Assembly (NCBI RefSeq): GCF_000332195.1
Contig: NZ_KB235924.1
Span: 20,167-84,166 of the forward strand
Length of the DNA: 64,000 bases
Source of the DNA: Pleurocapsa sp. PCC 7319
GTDB lineage: Bacteria; Cyanobacteriota; Cyanobacteriia; Cyanobacteriales; Xenococcaceae
Direction of reading: 5' to 3'
Positions 18,015 through 29,500 of this stretch are shown here, piece after piece; position 1 is the first letter of the stretch, and every line of letters starts with the position of its first letter. A model generated the notes under the pieces. The model ran no database searches, had not been told where the DNA came from, and saw only the letters and a program-made list of their open reading frames with translations. A program made the position numbers and the translations under genes.

Positions 18015-20132
18015 CTAGGCAAAGACAAAATTTCCGTTGGTTTGCAGGTCACTCACTTGAGTATTGAGCACCACCGCTAAGTCAAAATTGGAGAAAGCAA
18101 TCACCGCGTTATCCCCAACTTGGCTCAAGTCCAGATCCTCAACCGAAGCTGCTCCTAGACCAGCAACACCTATGACATCTTCCTCTAGTGCAAAATCGGT
18201 AATGGTATTAGCAGCAGTGAGAAGTTCGCCATCGGCAATCCAGAAGGCATCTGCTCCGGCCCCACCAGTAAGAAGATTGTCACCTCCTTCGTTGATAAAG
18301 AAGGCATCATCACCATCACCTCCCAAAAAGCGATCGCTAGTACCCGCAAAGAAGGTATCGTTGCCATCTTCCCCGTAAAGCCAATTATCACCAGTACCCA
18401 AACTACTATCGAGAATGTCATCCCCATCCCCGCCAAAAAGGCGATCGCCTTTGCCAGCTAGGAGTTCATCATTATGATCCTTGCCATAGAGCAGATTATT
18501 ACCTAACCCAGCAGAGGCATCAAGAAGGTCGTTACCTGGACCACCATTGACAAGATCATTCTGACTCAACAAGACTTCATCAATGCCCGTACCGCTAAAT
18601 ATGCGATTCTGTCCTACAGTAGAAGGAAATAGGGGCGCACTAGCTTGGCTAGCATCGACAAAATCTGCTCCTGCACCAGTAAAAACTGTATCTCGATTGC
18701 CGTCGAAGTTATCACGGGGGTCAGCTGCATCGAAGAGATCATCCTCTAAAGTTCCGAAGACTAGTTCCGTTTCTGCTTCAGTTACTGCCTGTCTCGCTGG
18801 CCAAGGAACATTGGCGTGAGTGGTTAACTCTCTCGGCTCTGGAAGCCGATAGTTATTTGTAGTTGTGTCAAAGACAAGACCATCTGGACTGAGAGTTGGG
18901 TACAACGTGTTCCACCCCTCCATAGTATTGGGGCGAGAATCGAGATACGTGGGTTTCGGATCTGGTTCAACACTCAAGGTCACATTGAAGAGATCGCCAT
19001 TACGGATATTTTCCACAATATCGTCCCAGGTCATCGCTTCAGATAAAGGCAGACCTCCTTCTGTATAGTAGATTCCCACCTCCTCTGGTCTGTTGAGATT
19101 GTACGGTACAACAGAAGCGTAAACTCCTGCGGTACCACGCTCGTCAAGAAGTTGGTCATAGGTATACTCAAATTGAACTTGGGCTGTTCCGTCAGGATTA
19201 CCTTCAAAGATGGGAGAGCCTATTGCTTGAGATGTGGGCAATAGAAGTGCCGTGTCCAAGACCCCATCGCCATTGACATCAGTAGGAGAACTATCTGTTG
19301 GCGGTTCCTCAAAAATATCAAATTCACTACCGATAAGATCCCCTGTTGCACCGTCATACCAGATGTTGGTTTCTGCGGTGCCAAATTCACCGACGATCCA
19401 GACCTGCCACTTAGCATCTTCAACAGTAATTGGTTGTTGGTTGAAAGGAGTTGAAACATCCTCTGGACGGGTAAAAGTCTCTCGGTAAGGCAAACCATCT
19501 ATATCCAAATCCAGAGTCACTTTATTCTCTGACTTGGAGTAAGTTAGTATTGTTTCCGCAGAACCCGTTTGCATCTCTGGTGTAATAATCTGTAGTTCAT
19601 CGAGGATTTCTAGAGAGGAATTCATTGGTAAACGAATCCGTCCTTCCTCTTCTGGTAAAAAGAAGGTTGCTAGATGGGTAAAAGTTTCAGAAAGGCTTAG
19701 ATCGCTCAATTCTGGACTAAAAGAGCGATATTCTTCTAGGTCAACGAAGGAGGAAAACTGGAGTCCGGCATTTAGACCAATATCTTGGAGATGGAGTAAA
19801 GCTTCGGAATTACTGAGGTCAGACAGTTCTGGGTTGACTTCCTTATATAATTCCAAGTCTATAAACTGGGAAAATGTTTGACCTGCTTCGATACCCTTCT
19901 CCAGCAGTTGTTCTAGGGCTTGGTCATTGGTTAATTCGGATAGTTCTGGGTTGGCAACCCTTTTATAGTAGTCCAGGTCGATCAGGGGTGTAAATCGCAG
20001 TCCTTGTTCTAGACCCACTGCTTGAAAGTGTTCCAGTCCACTAGCAAATTCTCCGTTGGCAACTGCGGTTGCTGCCTCTGGGTTAACTTCTAAATAATAG
20101 CTTTCGTTAAAGACTTGTTCTAGTGATAACAT
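18015..20132 (-). CDS. RTX-type calcium-binding protein with four N-terminal repeats
   Basis: The protein has 705 residues, and AAGGTAATT lies directly upstream of the ATG. Residues 7-166 are four imperfect ~40-residue repeats of the pattern F..SYYLEVNPEA...G.F.SGLEHF...G...G..F. Such units occur in the N-terminal part of secreted calcium-binding proteins of cyanobacteria and proteobacteria. The middle (167-455) matches no family I recognise and carries an EF-hand-like loop, DVNGDGVLD. Residues 458-625 are RTX nonapeptide repeats (GGDGDDIL, GEDGNDTF), and the last 90 residues are the shared tail. It is the tandem paralogue of the next gene upstream. Export by a type I system is likely, though no transporter genes are in the window. 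Confidence 0.8.
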   Translation of the reverse strand: MLSLEQVFNESYYLEVNPEAATAVANGEFASGLEHFQAVGLEQGLRFTPLIDLDYYKRVANPELSELTNDQALEQLLEKGIEAGQTFSQFIDLELYKEVNPELSDLSNSEALLHLQDIGLNAGLQFSSFVDLEEYRSFSPELSDLSLSETFTHLATFFLPEEEGRIRLPMNSSLEILDELQIITPEMQTGSAETILTYSKSENKVTLDLDIDGLPYRETFTRPEDVSTPFNQQPITVEDAKWQVWIVGEFGTAETNIWYDGATGDLIGSEFDIFEEPPTDSSPTDVNGDGVLDTALLLPTSQAIGSPIFEGNPDGTAQVQFEYTYDQLLDERGTAGVYASVVPYNLNRPEEVGIYYTEGGLPLSEAMTWDDIVENIRNGDLFNVTLSVEPDPKPTYLDSRPNTMEGWNTLYPTLSPDGLVFDTTTNNYRLPEPRELTTHANVPWPARQAVTEAETELVFGTLEDDLFDAADPRDNFDGNRDTVFTGAGADFVDASQASAPLFPSTVGQNRIFSGTGIDEVLLSQNDLVNGGPGNDLLDASAGLGNNLLYGKDHNDELLAGKGDRLFGGDGDDILDSSLGTGDNWLYGEDGNDTFFAGTSDRFLGGDGDDAFFINEGGDNLLTGGAGADAFWIADGELLTAANTITDFALEEDVIGVAGLGAASVEDLDLSQVGDNAVIAFSNFDLAVVLNTQVSDLQTNGNFVFA

Positions 20133-20213
20133 AATTACCTTTTCTTGAATAACAGAATTACTTTGACCCTTGGCTCACCATTGATTTAAGGGTTATGACA
20201 ATAAATTTTTTGT

Positions 20214-22355
20214 TTAGGCGAAGACAAAAGTACCGTTAGCTTGCAAGTCACTCACTTGAGTATTGAGTATTACTGCGAGGTCAAAATTAGACAAAGCAAT
20301 CACCGCGTCATCCCCGACTTGACTAAACTCAAGCTCATCAACAGATGCTGTTCCTAAACCAGCAACACCAATGACATCTTCATCTATTGCAAAATCGGTA
20401 ATGGTATTAGCAGCAGTGAGAAGTTCGCCATTCGCAATCCAGAAGGCATCTGCTCCTCCACCCCCTGTAAGAAAATTGTCCCCTCCGTCGTTGATAAAGA
20501 AGGCATCATCACCATCCCCTCCCAGAAAGCGATCGCTATTACTAGCAAAGAAGGTATCGTTTCCATCTTCTCCATAAAGCCGATTATCACCAGTGCCCAG
20601 ACTACTATCGAGAATGTCATCCCCATCCCCGCCAAAAAGGTGATCGCCTATTCCAGCTAGGAGTTCATCATCACCATCATTGCCGTAGAGACGATTATGA
20701 CCCAAGCCAGCAGAGGCATCAAGGAAGTCATTATCTGGACCGCCATTAACATGATCGCGCCGTCCAGCGATAACTTCATCATTGTCTGTACCGCTGAAGA
20801 TGCGATTGCGCCCTGCGGTGGCAGGAAATAGGGGCGCACGGGCTTGGCTAGCATCTATAAAATCTACACCTGCACCAGCAAAAACTGTATCTCGATTGCC
20901 GTCGAACTCATCACTAGGGTCAGCCGCATCGAAGACATCATCCTCCAAAGTTCCGAAAACTTGTTCAGTCTCTCCTTCTATTGCTATTGCTCCTGCTGGG
21001 AATGGAGGGTTTTGGTGAATTTGTAGATCTGAAGGGGTTTGAGGTCTGTAGATGCCGGCTCCGATATCAGCAAGTACACCTTCTGGAGTGAGGAACGGAT
21101 AAAAAGCATCCCAGGCGATCATTGTATTATCGCGGGAGTCTAAAAACCCAGGTTTTGGATCCGGCTCTAGACTGAATGCTAGATTCATGCCGCCAGTATC
21201 GAATCCCACCTCGTCATTGCGTATGCTCTCCAAAATCTCATCAAAGCTCATTGCTTCAGATACTGGAACATTGCCCTGAGTATAGTAGAGACCGAATTCT
21301 TCTGGTCTGTCTAGATTATACGGCAATCCAGTAACGTAAGCTCCTCCAGTACCTCGATCATCAAGGATCTGATCGTAGTCATAAGTAAACTCTATCTGAA
21401 GTGTTCCGTCTAGATTACCTTCAAAAATCGGCGTTCCAACCATTTGAGCCGTCTGAGTACTTAAAAACGGGATGTCCTCAACTCCATCACCATTTACATC
21501 TACAGGATTGTTAGGGTCAGGTTGCTCCTCAGGCAGATCAAACTCACTAGCAATGAGATCTTTAGTTACTCCGTCATACCAAAAATAAGTCTCTTGGTCG
21601 AACCAGTTGCCGATAAACCACATTTGCCATTTGCCGTCTTCTACGGAAACTGGTTGCTGGTTAAAAGGTGTGGAAACATCGTCAGGACGGGTAATATCAA
21701 GCTGGTAAGGCAGTCCTTCAACATCAACTGCCAAAGTGATTGTGTTAGCTGACTTGGAGTAAGTAATTGTCGCCTCTGCTGAACCCGCCAGCATCTCGGG
21801 AGTAACAATGTCAACTTCGCCAGGAATCGAAAGACGTCCTGCTTCTAACGGGAAACGAATCCTCCCTTCATTTTCAGGCGCTCCAAAGGTGGAGAGATCG
21901 GAAAAGGCATCGGAGAGGCTTTGGGTCGATAGCTCTGGATTGAAAGATCGATATTCTTCAAGATCGACAAACTGAGAGAATTGCAGTCCAGCTTCCAGAC
22001 CAGTGTTTTGCAGGTGAAGCAAAGCTTCGGAATTGCTGAGGTCAGATAGATCTGGGTTCGCTTCTTTATAGAACTCTAAATCGACAAACTGGGAGAAAAT
22101 ACGACCGTCTTCAATTCCCTGGTTCAAAAGATGATCCAAAGCTTGACGACTGGTAAAATCCGATAGCTCTGGGTTAGCAGCTATTTTATAGTAGTCTAAG
22201 TTGATCAAAGGTGAAAACCTTAGCCCTTCATCGATACCTACTGCCTGAAAATGTTCTAAACCATTAGCAAATTCTCCATTTTCTATGGCTTCAGCTGCTT
22301 CTGAATTAGTTTCTAAGTAATAGCTTTCATTGAAAACTTCATTGACTGATAACAC
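20214..22355 (-). CDS. RTX-type calcium-binding protein, paralogue of the 18015 gene
   Basis: The protein has 713 residues with a GTG start preceded by AAGGAAGG. The architecture is the same as its neighbour's: four N-terminal ~40-residue repeats (to about 165), an unrecognised middle with DVNGDGVED, RTX repeats and the 90-residue tail ending FVFA. By eye the two agree at roughly two thirds of positions over the whole length, so they are a tandem duplication. The gap between them is 81 bases, which suggests co-transcription. It starts 141 bases after the unknown gene that follows the PKS, so expression may be coupled to that operon. A surface or matrix role is likely but unproven. Confidence 0.8.
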   Translation of the reverse strand: MLSVNEVFNESYYLETNSEAAEAIENGEFANGLEHFQAVGIDEGLRFSPLINLDYYKIAANPELSDFTSRQALDHLLNQGIEDGRIFSQFVDLEFYKEANPDLSDLSNSEALLHLQNTGLEAGLQFSQFVDLEEYRSFNPELSTQSLSDAFSDLSTFGAPENEGRIRFPLEAGRLSIPGEVDIVTPEMLAGSAEATITYSKSANTITLAVDVEGLPYQLDITRPDDVSTPFNQQPVSVEDGKWQMWFIGNWFDQETYFWYDGVTKDLIASEFDLPEEQPDPNNPVDVNGDGVEDIPFLSTQTAQMVGTPIFEGNLDGTLQIEFTYDYDQILDDRGTGGAYVTGLPYNLDRPEEFGLYYTQGNVPVSEAMSFDEILESIRNDEVGFDTGGMNLAFSLEPDPKPGFLDSRDNTMIAWDAFYPFLTPEGVLADIGAGIYRPQTPSDLQIHQNPPFPAGAIAIEGETEQVFGTLEDDVFDAADPSDEFDGNRDTVFAGAGVDFIDASQARAPLFPATAGRNRIFSGTDNDEVIAGRRDHVNGGPDNDFLDASAGLGHNRLYGNDGDDELLAGIGDHLFGGDGDDILDSSLGTGDNRLYGEDGNDTFFASNSDRFLGGDGDDAFFINDGGDNFLTGGGGADAFWIANGELLTAANTITDFAIDEDVIGVAGLGTASVDELEFSQVGDDAVIALSNFDLAVILNTQVSDLQANGTFVFA

Positions 22356-22496
22356 AAATAAACCTTCCTTTAGTTACAAAAATTTTCTTACTGAGTCTGA
22401 TGAAACTCATGTGATAGTTCTTCGGCTCTACTGGCAACAATTAATAACTTGAAAGTTTGGTGTCATTTCCGAAAATTTAAGCTGCCGTTTTTGTGT

Positions 22497-23477
22497 TTAG
22501 GAATAACTATTAACGGCGATCGCCTCAGAGTTTGCCATCAGAACTTTGATTTCAACCCATTCACTGACAAATTGTTCTTGTATTGCTGGTTTTTGTCGAA
22601 TGCGTAATAGGTAAAAGCCAGCAGTTTCTAACGGATTTGTGACATGATTCGTTTCCTTAATTTGATAAAATGAACTAGCAAAACTGGCGCGATCATACAT
22701 AGTGATATAGACTTCATAATTCTGAAAAATGATGGGGTTTAAAGTCAGTTTTAGCGATTCTTGTTTTTCCAGTAAGCCATAGTAATAAACAAGTGCTGGA
22801 TCGCCTACGGGTAAAAATTCTTTTTTGATCAATGATTCCGGTAGCCATTTCCGCAAGCGAAACATCGGAAATAGATAGTAATGAAGACAGAAATAGAACC
22901 AATTTTCTTGTTTTCTTAATTCGTAATAGAAATTGTTAATATCTTCAGGAATAGTTTTAGAATGAACAATTTCCACACCGTCTACTTTGACAGCAGGCAG
23001 TTTAACTTGCTCCTGCCAGTTGTAGTATCTCAAGCCGAGAAGATATTTTCCCGATGGTAACTCTATTGACTCCCATTGATTGTCATATTTTGAATCTCCA
23101 TAACCGAGCCGAATAACAGTTTGGTAATCGGGAAATTTATAAACCACGATTGTCCAGGATTTTGCTGATTTTTCTGCGGCTTCGACCAATAAATCCAGGG
23201 ATTTGTTGACTTTAAATGGTCCTACTGTGGCAATAATGGCATGAGTATTTAGACGAGGACCAAATGTCATCCAAAACGGCAACGTAATGGGAGTTTTTAA
23301 GATGTCTTTAGATAAGGGAAGCCACTTAAGGTTTTGTTGGTCGCTTCTGGATAAGCGGAAATTATATAAATTTCTGATCGCGAATTTCATCAACTTAAAG
23401 AAAACAAAAGAGAAGAGAGCGAGGGGAATTTCCCACAGCAATTCTGCATTAGCAAAAATGCGATTAAATCTAATCAT
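22497..23477 (-). CDS. Unknown membrane-associated protein in the PKS operon (possibly DUF6208)
   Basis: The protein has 326 residues. A hydrophobic segment lies near the N terminus (about 13-30, LLWEIPLALFSFVFFKLM). The rest is soluble, with aromatic-rich beta-like stretches (GKYLLGLRYYNWQEQ, FYFCLHYYLFPMFRLRKW). I recognise no catalytic motif. It may belong to DUF6208, which I recall as cyanobacterial and often near polyketide genes, but I cannot confirm this. It starts only 39 bases after the stop of the last PKS gene, on the same strand, so it is probably translated from the same transcript. It might help place, carry or process the lipid-like product at the membrane. Confidence 0.6.
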   Translation of the reverse strand: MIRFNRIFANAELLWEIPLALFSFVFFKLMKFAIRNLYNFRLSRSDQQNLKWLPLSKDILKTPITLPFWMTFGPRLNTHAIIATVGPFKVNKSLDLLVEAAEKSAKSWTIVVYKFPDYQTVIRLGYGDSKYDNQWESIELPSGKYLLGLRYYNWQEQVKLPAVKVDGVEIVHSKTIPEDINNFYYELRKQENWFYFCLHYYLFPMFRLRKWLPESLIKKEFLPVGDPALVYYYGLLEKQESLKLTLNPIIFQNYEVYITMYDRASFASSFYQIKETNHVTNPLETAGFYLLRIRQKPAIQEQFVSEWVEIKVLMANSEAIAVNSYS

Positions 23478-23516
23478 GACTAGAACCTCGTTATTACTTA
23501 TACTTAATTAGCTTGA

Positions 23517-26500
23517 TTAATTAGTAGTCAACGACTGCTGACTGATGGTTGAATTCGAGTCCATTGCTTTAGTAATAACTGCTGCTAAAGCATCAGGATG
23601 ATCGATATGTAGGTTATGTCCTCCCGACATAACTATTCTTTGAGCTGTGGGCATTGCTGCCGTCAGTTCTGATAAATCGTACTGCCGATTAAAATTACTG
23701 CGATCGCCATAAACTAAAGTAATAGGTACTCTAATTTGCGATAGCAACTCCAGATATTGAACAGGGGTTAATGGAAACCCACAAGAATTCATGAGAGTGC
23801 GAGTACGCAATAAAGGATCCCATCGCCAACGCACTCCATCACCAAAAGGTTCAGTAATACGTTGAGCAAGTTGTAGGGATAATGCTGCTGACATAGTAGG
23901 AGCAGCTGTTCTTAGTCTGCTAGCAGCAGTAGCAACATCGGGGAATATTGGATGTTTGGGAGCAGAAGCTAGATAATCTAAGTGAGTAGTTAGTTGCTTT
24001 ACAATCTCTTGGTCTTTAGGACTAGAAGGTAACACCGTCTCTACTAAAACTAAAGAATTTATTTTGGGCGATCGCGTACTAGCTAACATGGCTGCTACAA
24101 TTGAACCCAGAGAATGACCAACTAAGGTAAAGGGTCTATCGCTACGTTTTCTAGCTAAGAGATCGATATCTGCTAAGAGATCGATGAAAGATACATTTCC
24201 TCCCTCTAAATGATCGGAGCGTCCGTGTCCTCTGAGATCGGGAGCAACTACCCAATAACCCATTTTTACCAGAGGTAGGGCAACTTCTGACCAAACTGCA
24301 CCTTGTTCGAGAATGCCATGAAGCAAGAGTACTAATGGTTTATCTTTGTCACCCCATTCACAGATACAAAGACGATGACCTCGAATATCTACAAACGACT
24401 CCCGCATTGCTAAGAACTCAGAGCAGGATGTATCTAGTGAAGTTTTATTTTCTTCTAATACTAGGTTGAGCTTTGATTGCACCTGAGTATTATCGACTGC
24501 TGGCAATTCATATTGGAGTTGTTTTGCAATCTCGATGGTAGATTCTTGTAAAGGATAGGGTAACTGAATTGTCTTCCAAGTTTCTGCTAGTTTATGATCG
24601 AGTTGATTGTGTTTAGTAAAATTTGGATCGCCAATAGGCATAGATTTGGCGTGAATCCCATCAGTCATCCGTTTACCTTCATATGGCTGCATCAAGTTTT
24701 CTTCAAAAGGAATCTGGAGAAACTTACATAAACCCTCCATAACCATTTGCGGTTGTTGTACCAATTCTTCATAATGCACTTGGTGATAATGGTTTGGCTC
24801 TACTGAGTGCTGGAAAAAATCGAGAATATTGTGATTGTTAGTTGCCCAAATCTTCTCTGCTACCTGATGAGGATGAGAATTTTGAGAATCGATTAGTTTA
24901 TCCATCCGCATCCGCGCAAAAGATTCGACCGCAGCATAGGGATGGCGAGTAAGATAAATATATTTTGCTCCCTCAAACATTTGTTCTGCCCTGGCTAAAG
25001 TCTCTCGACTCATCCCATAAGTAGGGGATTTATCTACTAGTTGACGATTGCCTGCTAATTGCTGGAGAACTTGGTAAACCTGCTGAATAGAATAATTCTG
25101 GGATACCATTTCATCGAGAATAGCTTGACTGGCTGAGGAATCTATCTCCATAATTTCCATCAAGGCTCGTTGTAATCCTTCGCCAAAATAGGAAAGAGCT
25201 AGTTCTTCCTGACGCTCCGTCATGTTATTAAATGGTAGTAAATGTAATTCTGGAGGAGAAAATAATTCAGAATGACCAGCCAACATAACTCGTAACAGAG
25301 TTGAACCTGAGCGAGGACTAGAAAGAATAAAAACAGGAGGCTTACTATTAGGTTGTTGAGGAAGATTATGAACAACGGCTTTAAAATTAGCAAGGGCTTG
25401 TTCTGGAGAAATAGTATCTAGTTCTGGCTTAATTAATAAATCACCATGGATCTGCTCAAACTCTGATAAAAGATATGGAGCTAAAATTTTAATTCGGGGA
25501 CGTTCATAGAATTCGCGAGGATATAACATTAATTGGAGATGCTCTTGGAATTGATTAATAGCCTCCATAACCATTAAGGAATCCATACCGCGATCAATTA
25601 AATTATCTTCTGTGGATAATTCTTTGGCATCTAATTGTAATACTTGGGCAATTTGCTCTTGTAAATAGGCAACTAAAATTGATTCTCGCTCTTGAGAAGA
25701 TACATTCAGTAATACTTGGAATATTTTGGTTTCTGATGTTTCTGATTCACCTTTTTCGGTTGATTGTTTAACCTCACCCGCTATTGATTTAAGATAAGCT
25801 GGTAGAGCGGTTTTGGGAAATTGTTTGAGCCAGTTTGTCCAATCAAGGGAAAATATACCAACTTGAGTCATATTTTGACCTAAAACTTGCTCTAAAGCCT
25901 GTAGAGAGTATGCTGGCTTCATTAATTCTAATCCTTTAGCTCTCATTCGAGATCGATCGCGGTCATCCATTCTCGCGGTCATACCTACTTCCCCCCAAGG
26001 ACCCCAGTTAATAGTGGTACTTGGTAATCCTTGTTGCTGACGATAGAAAGAGAGAGCATCCAGGAAGGCATTAGCAGCGGCATAATTTCCTTGTCCTGGT
26101 GAACCCAAAAAAGAAGTAGCCGAAGAAAAGAGAACAAAGAAATCCAAAGACAAATCCTGAGTCAAACTATGTAAGTACCAAGCTCCTTTTACTTTGGGAG
26201 CCATCACCTCAGTAAAACACTGCCAATTTTGACTGACTAAAACACCATCCCGCAGCACTCCCGCAGTATGGATGATACCCCGGAGTGGCGGTAGATTAGT
26301 TTTGATTTTTGCTAGTACTCTGAGTAAATCATCTTCACTAGATGTATCAGCTTGAGCCAAACTAACCTCAGCTCCCTGCTCTTCTAGTTGAGCCAAGACT
26401 TGCTGCTGCTCAGAATTAGGCTGACGACGAGCCAACAAAACCAAAGATTTTGCTCCCAAATCTACCAAGTATTGAGCAACTTTAAGACCCAAAGCTCCAA

Positions 26501-29500
26501 AACCACCAGTAACTAAGTAAGTACCATTTTCTTGTAAAGATAAACCAGAGAAGTTAGCTGATTTTTTTTGTCTGACTAAACGACGGACATAACGCTGACT
26601 ATCTCGAAAAGCCAGATTATCCTCTCCCTCAGAATCTTTAATTTCTCTGACTATAGAAGTAACACTAATAGTACTATTTTGAGAGTCTAAATCCAATAAT
26701 CCTCCCCAAAATTCTGGATGCTCATCAGCGATAACTTTACCCAGACCCCACAAAGAAGATTGAGCTATAGCTGGAGACTCAGAGCCTACTACCGTTGCCT
26801 TTTGCGTTACCAACCACAACTTAGGCAAATTTACTCTCTGGTACTTAGCCAAAGCCTGAACTAGATAGAGAGTACTACCACAACTATGTAACTGAGCGGA
26901 TTCTAAACTAGAAATATTTAACTCTGCCGATGTCGGTATATCTAAACTCCAGAGATGAATTATTCTAGTCAAAGTTAAATCACTAAATTCTGCTAAAAGA
27001 TGCTCAAACTGTTCAGGCTGAGCAGGATTTAGCTGCCAAACTCCTGCCGACACTTTGTCATAAGTTTGAGCGGCATAAGCCAAAATACAAGCTTGCCCTC
27101 GTTGCTCCAGCCGTTCTGCCATAGCTTGACCAACACCAGTGCGATCGCTCATGATTAACCAAGTACCTGTCTGATCACTTTCTGGTTGATTCTGCTCTAG
27201 TCGGGGTTGAGGTTGCCAAGCCAATTCATAAAACCAATCTTGGACAGCAGCTACTCTTACTTGTTGTTGGTGCTGTTGGGCTAAAATTTGGAGTATTTTT
27301 GGCAATAACTCTACTTCGGAAGCGGAGAAATTAGTTTTATTTACCAACTGGTGCGCTAAATTATCCGTATCTCCTTGCTGGAGTAGATTCACAATCGCAG
27401 TACCATGATTTTCCTGGTTAATTTTCGCTTGGGGTTTGCTTTGCTCAAACCAGTAAGACTGACGTTGGAAAGGATAAGTAGGTAGCTCGATCTTATGACG
27501 ATCATAATCGCGATCAAACCCCGCCCAATCTATAGATATTCCCTGAATGTATAGTTGTGCTAAGCTCTGGAGCATTTGTTGCCAATCATCTTGTCCGGGA
27601 CGGAGACTAGGCAACCAAGTACCTTCTCCTGGTAAGCAACTACGTCCCATTCCCAGTAAAGTAGGTTTAGCTCCAATCTCGATAAATAGCTTATAACCCT
27701 GATCGTGCAATGTTTGCATTCCTACAGCAAATTTAACTGGCTCCAGGATATGACGACACCAATATTCTGAGGTAGCTATGTCTTTCGTGCCTATTGATCC
27801 CGTGACATTAGCTATGAGATCCATCTGGGGTAGTTTATAGTTAATCTCTGCAGCTACTTGACGAAAATCTGCCAACATCGGCTGCATCAAAGAAGAGTGG
27901 AAAGCATGAGAAACTTTAAGGGCTTTACTCTCAATTTCCGCTACAGTTAAACTTGCTAAAATCTGCTCCATAACCTCAGCTTGACCAGAAATAACAATAT
28001 TTTCCGGAGCATTAATCCCTGCAATTGTGACTTGACCTTCATACCCTTGAATAACTTCTTTGACCTTACTTTCAGAAGCAAAGACAGCCACCATTTTTCC
28101 CGAAGGAGGTAAAGCTTGCATCAAACGTCCTCGTTGAGCAATCAACTTCAGACCATCTTCTAGGGTAAATACACCAGCAATTGTAGCTGCTACATATTCC
28201 CCGACACTATGACCCATGACAATATCAGGTTGAATGCCCCAAGATTGCCATAATTGTGCCAAAGCGTATTCCACCGCAAAGATAGCAGGTTGAGTGTACC
28301 GAGTTTGATTGATCACCGAAGATCGATCCTCCTCAGAAGGATAGAGTATCTCTAGTAAAGGTATATCCAAATAAGACTTTAAAATTTCTCCACAGCGATC
28401 AATGGTCTTTTTAAAAGTAGGCTGAGTTTGGTAAAGTTGATCTCCCATTCCTGGATATTGAGAACCTTGACCAGTAAATAGGAAGGCTATTTTTTGATTT
28501 TGTCCCTTATTTACTTTTCTCTGATACAAACCAGTAGTTGTCTTACCTGAAGCATAACTAACAAGTTTTTTCTCTATTTGCTCCACCGAATTACCGATCA
28601 CACTAAGACGATGCTCAAAATGCGATCGCCCTGTATTAGCCGTAAAACAAATATTTTCTGGGGACTTATCTTGGTTTTTAGCTAGGAAGCTACTGTATCG
28701 CTGGGTTAACTCCATCAAAGCTGCCTCATTTTTGGCAGATAGGGTTAATAGGTGTAATGGGCGATTTGGTGCAGATAGACAATTGTCAGTCAAGGAGGAT
28801 TTCGCAATCGTGGAGCTTGATTCTTCTACAATAATGTGTGCATTAGTGCCACTCATGCCAAAAGAACTAACACCAGCCAGACGGCGTTCTCCTTGAGACA
28901 AAGCCCAAGGAATTAAGTGATGAGGAATATTAAAAGAGAGATTTTGCCAGTCAATTACGGGATTAAGTTGAGCTATAGGCTGCTGAGGGGGTATTTGCCC
29001 TTTTTGCATTGCCAAGACCACCTTAATTAAACTGGCCATTCCTGCGGCTGCTTCTAGATGACCAATATTAGCTTTAACCGAACCTAAAGTGACCTCTTGT
29101 CCCTTACTTAATACTGCTCCCAAAGCTTCAACTTCGATGGGATCTCCCAAAGCAGTACCCGTTCCATGAACTTCTACATAACTAATTTCTTTAGGCTGGA
29201 CTTTTCCATTGGCCAAAGCAGAGCGAATTAACTGTTGCTGTGCCAATCCATTCGGAACAGTCAGCCCACTACTGGAACCATCATGATTAATAGCTACTCC
29301 TCGAATCTGGGCTAAAATGCGATCGCCATCCACAATAGCATCCTGAAGACGTTTGAGGATAACCACACCGCAACCTTCTCCTCTTCCATAACCATCGGCA
29401 TTGGCTGCAAAGGTTTTACAACGACCATCGGCAGCCAATGCCCGCATCCGTGAGAGAACAATACTAGTTTGGGGTGAAAGCATCAAATTAACTCCACCGA

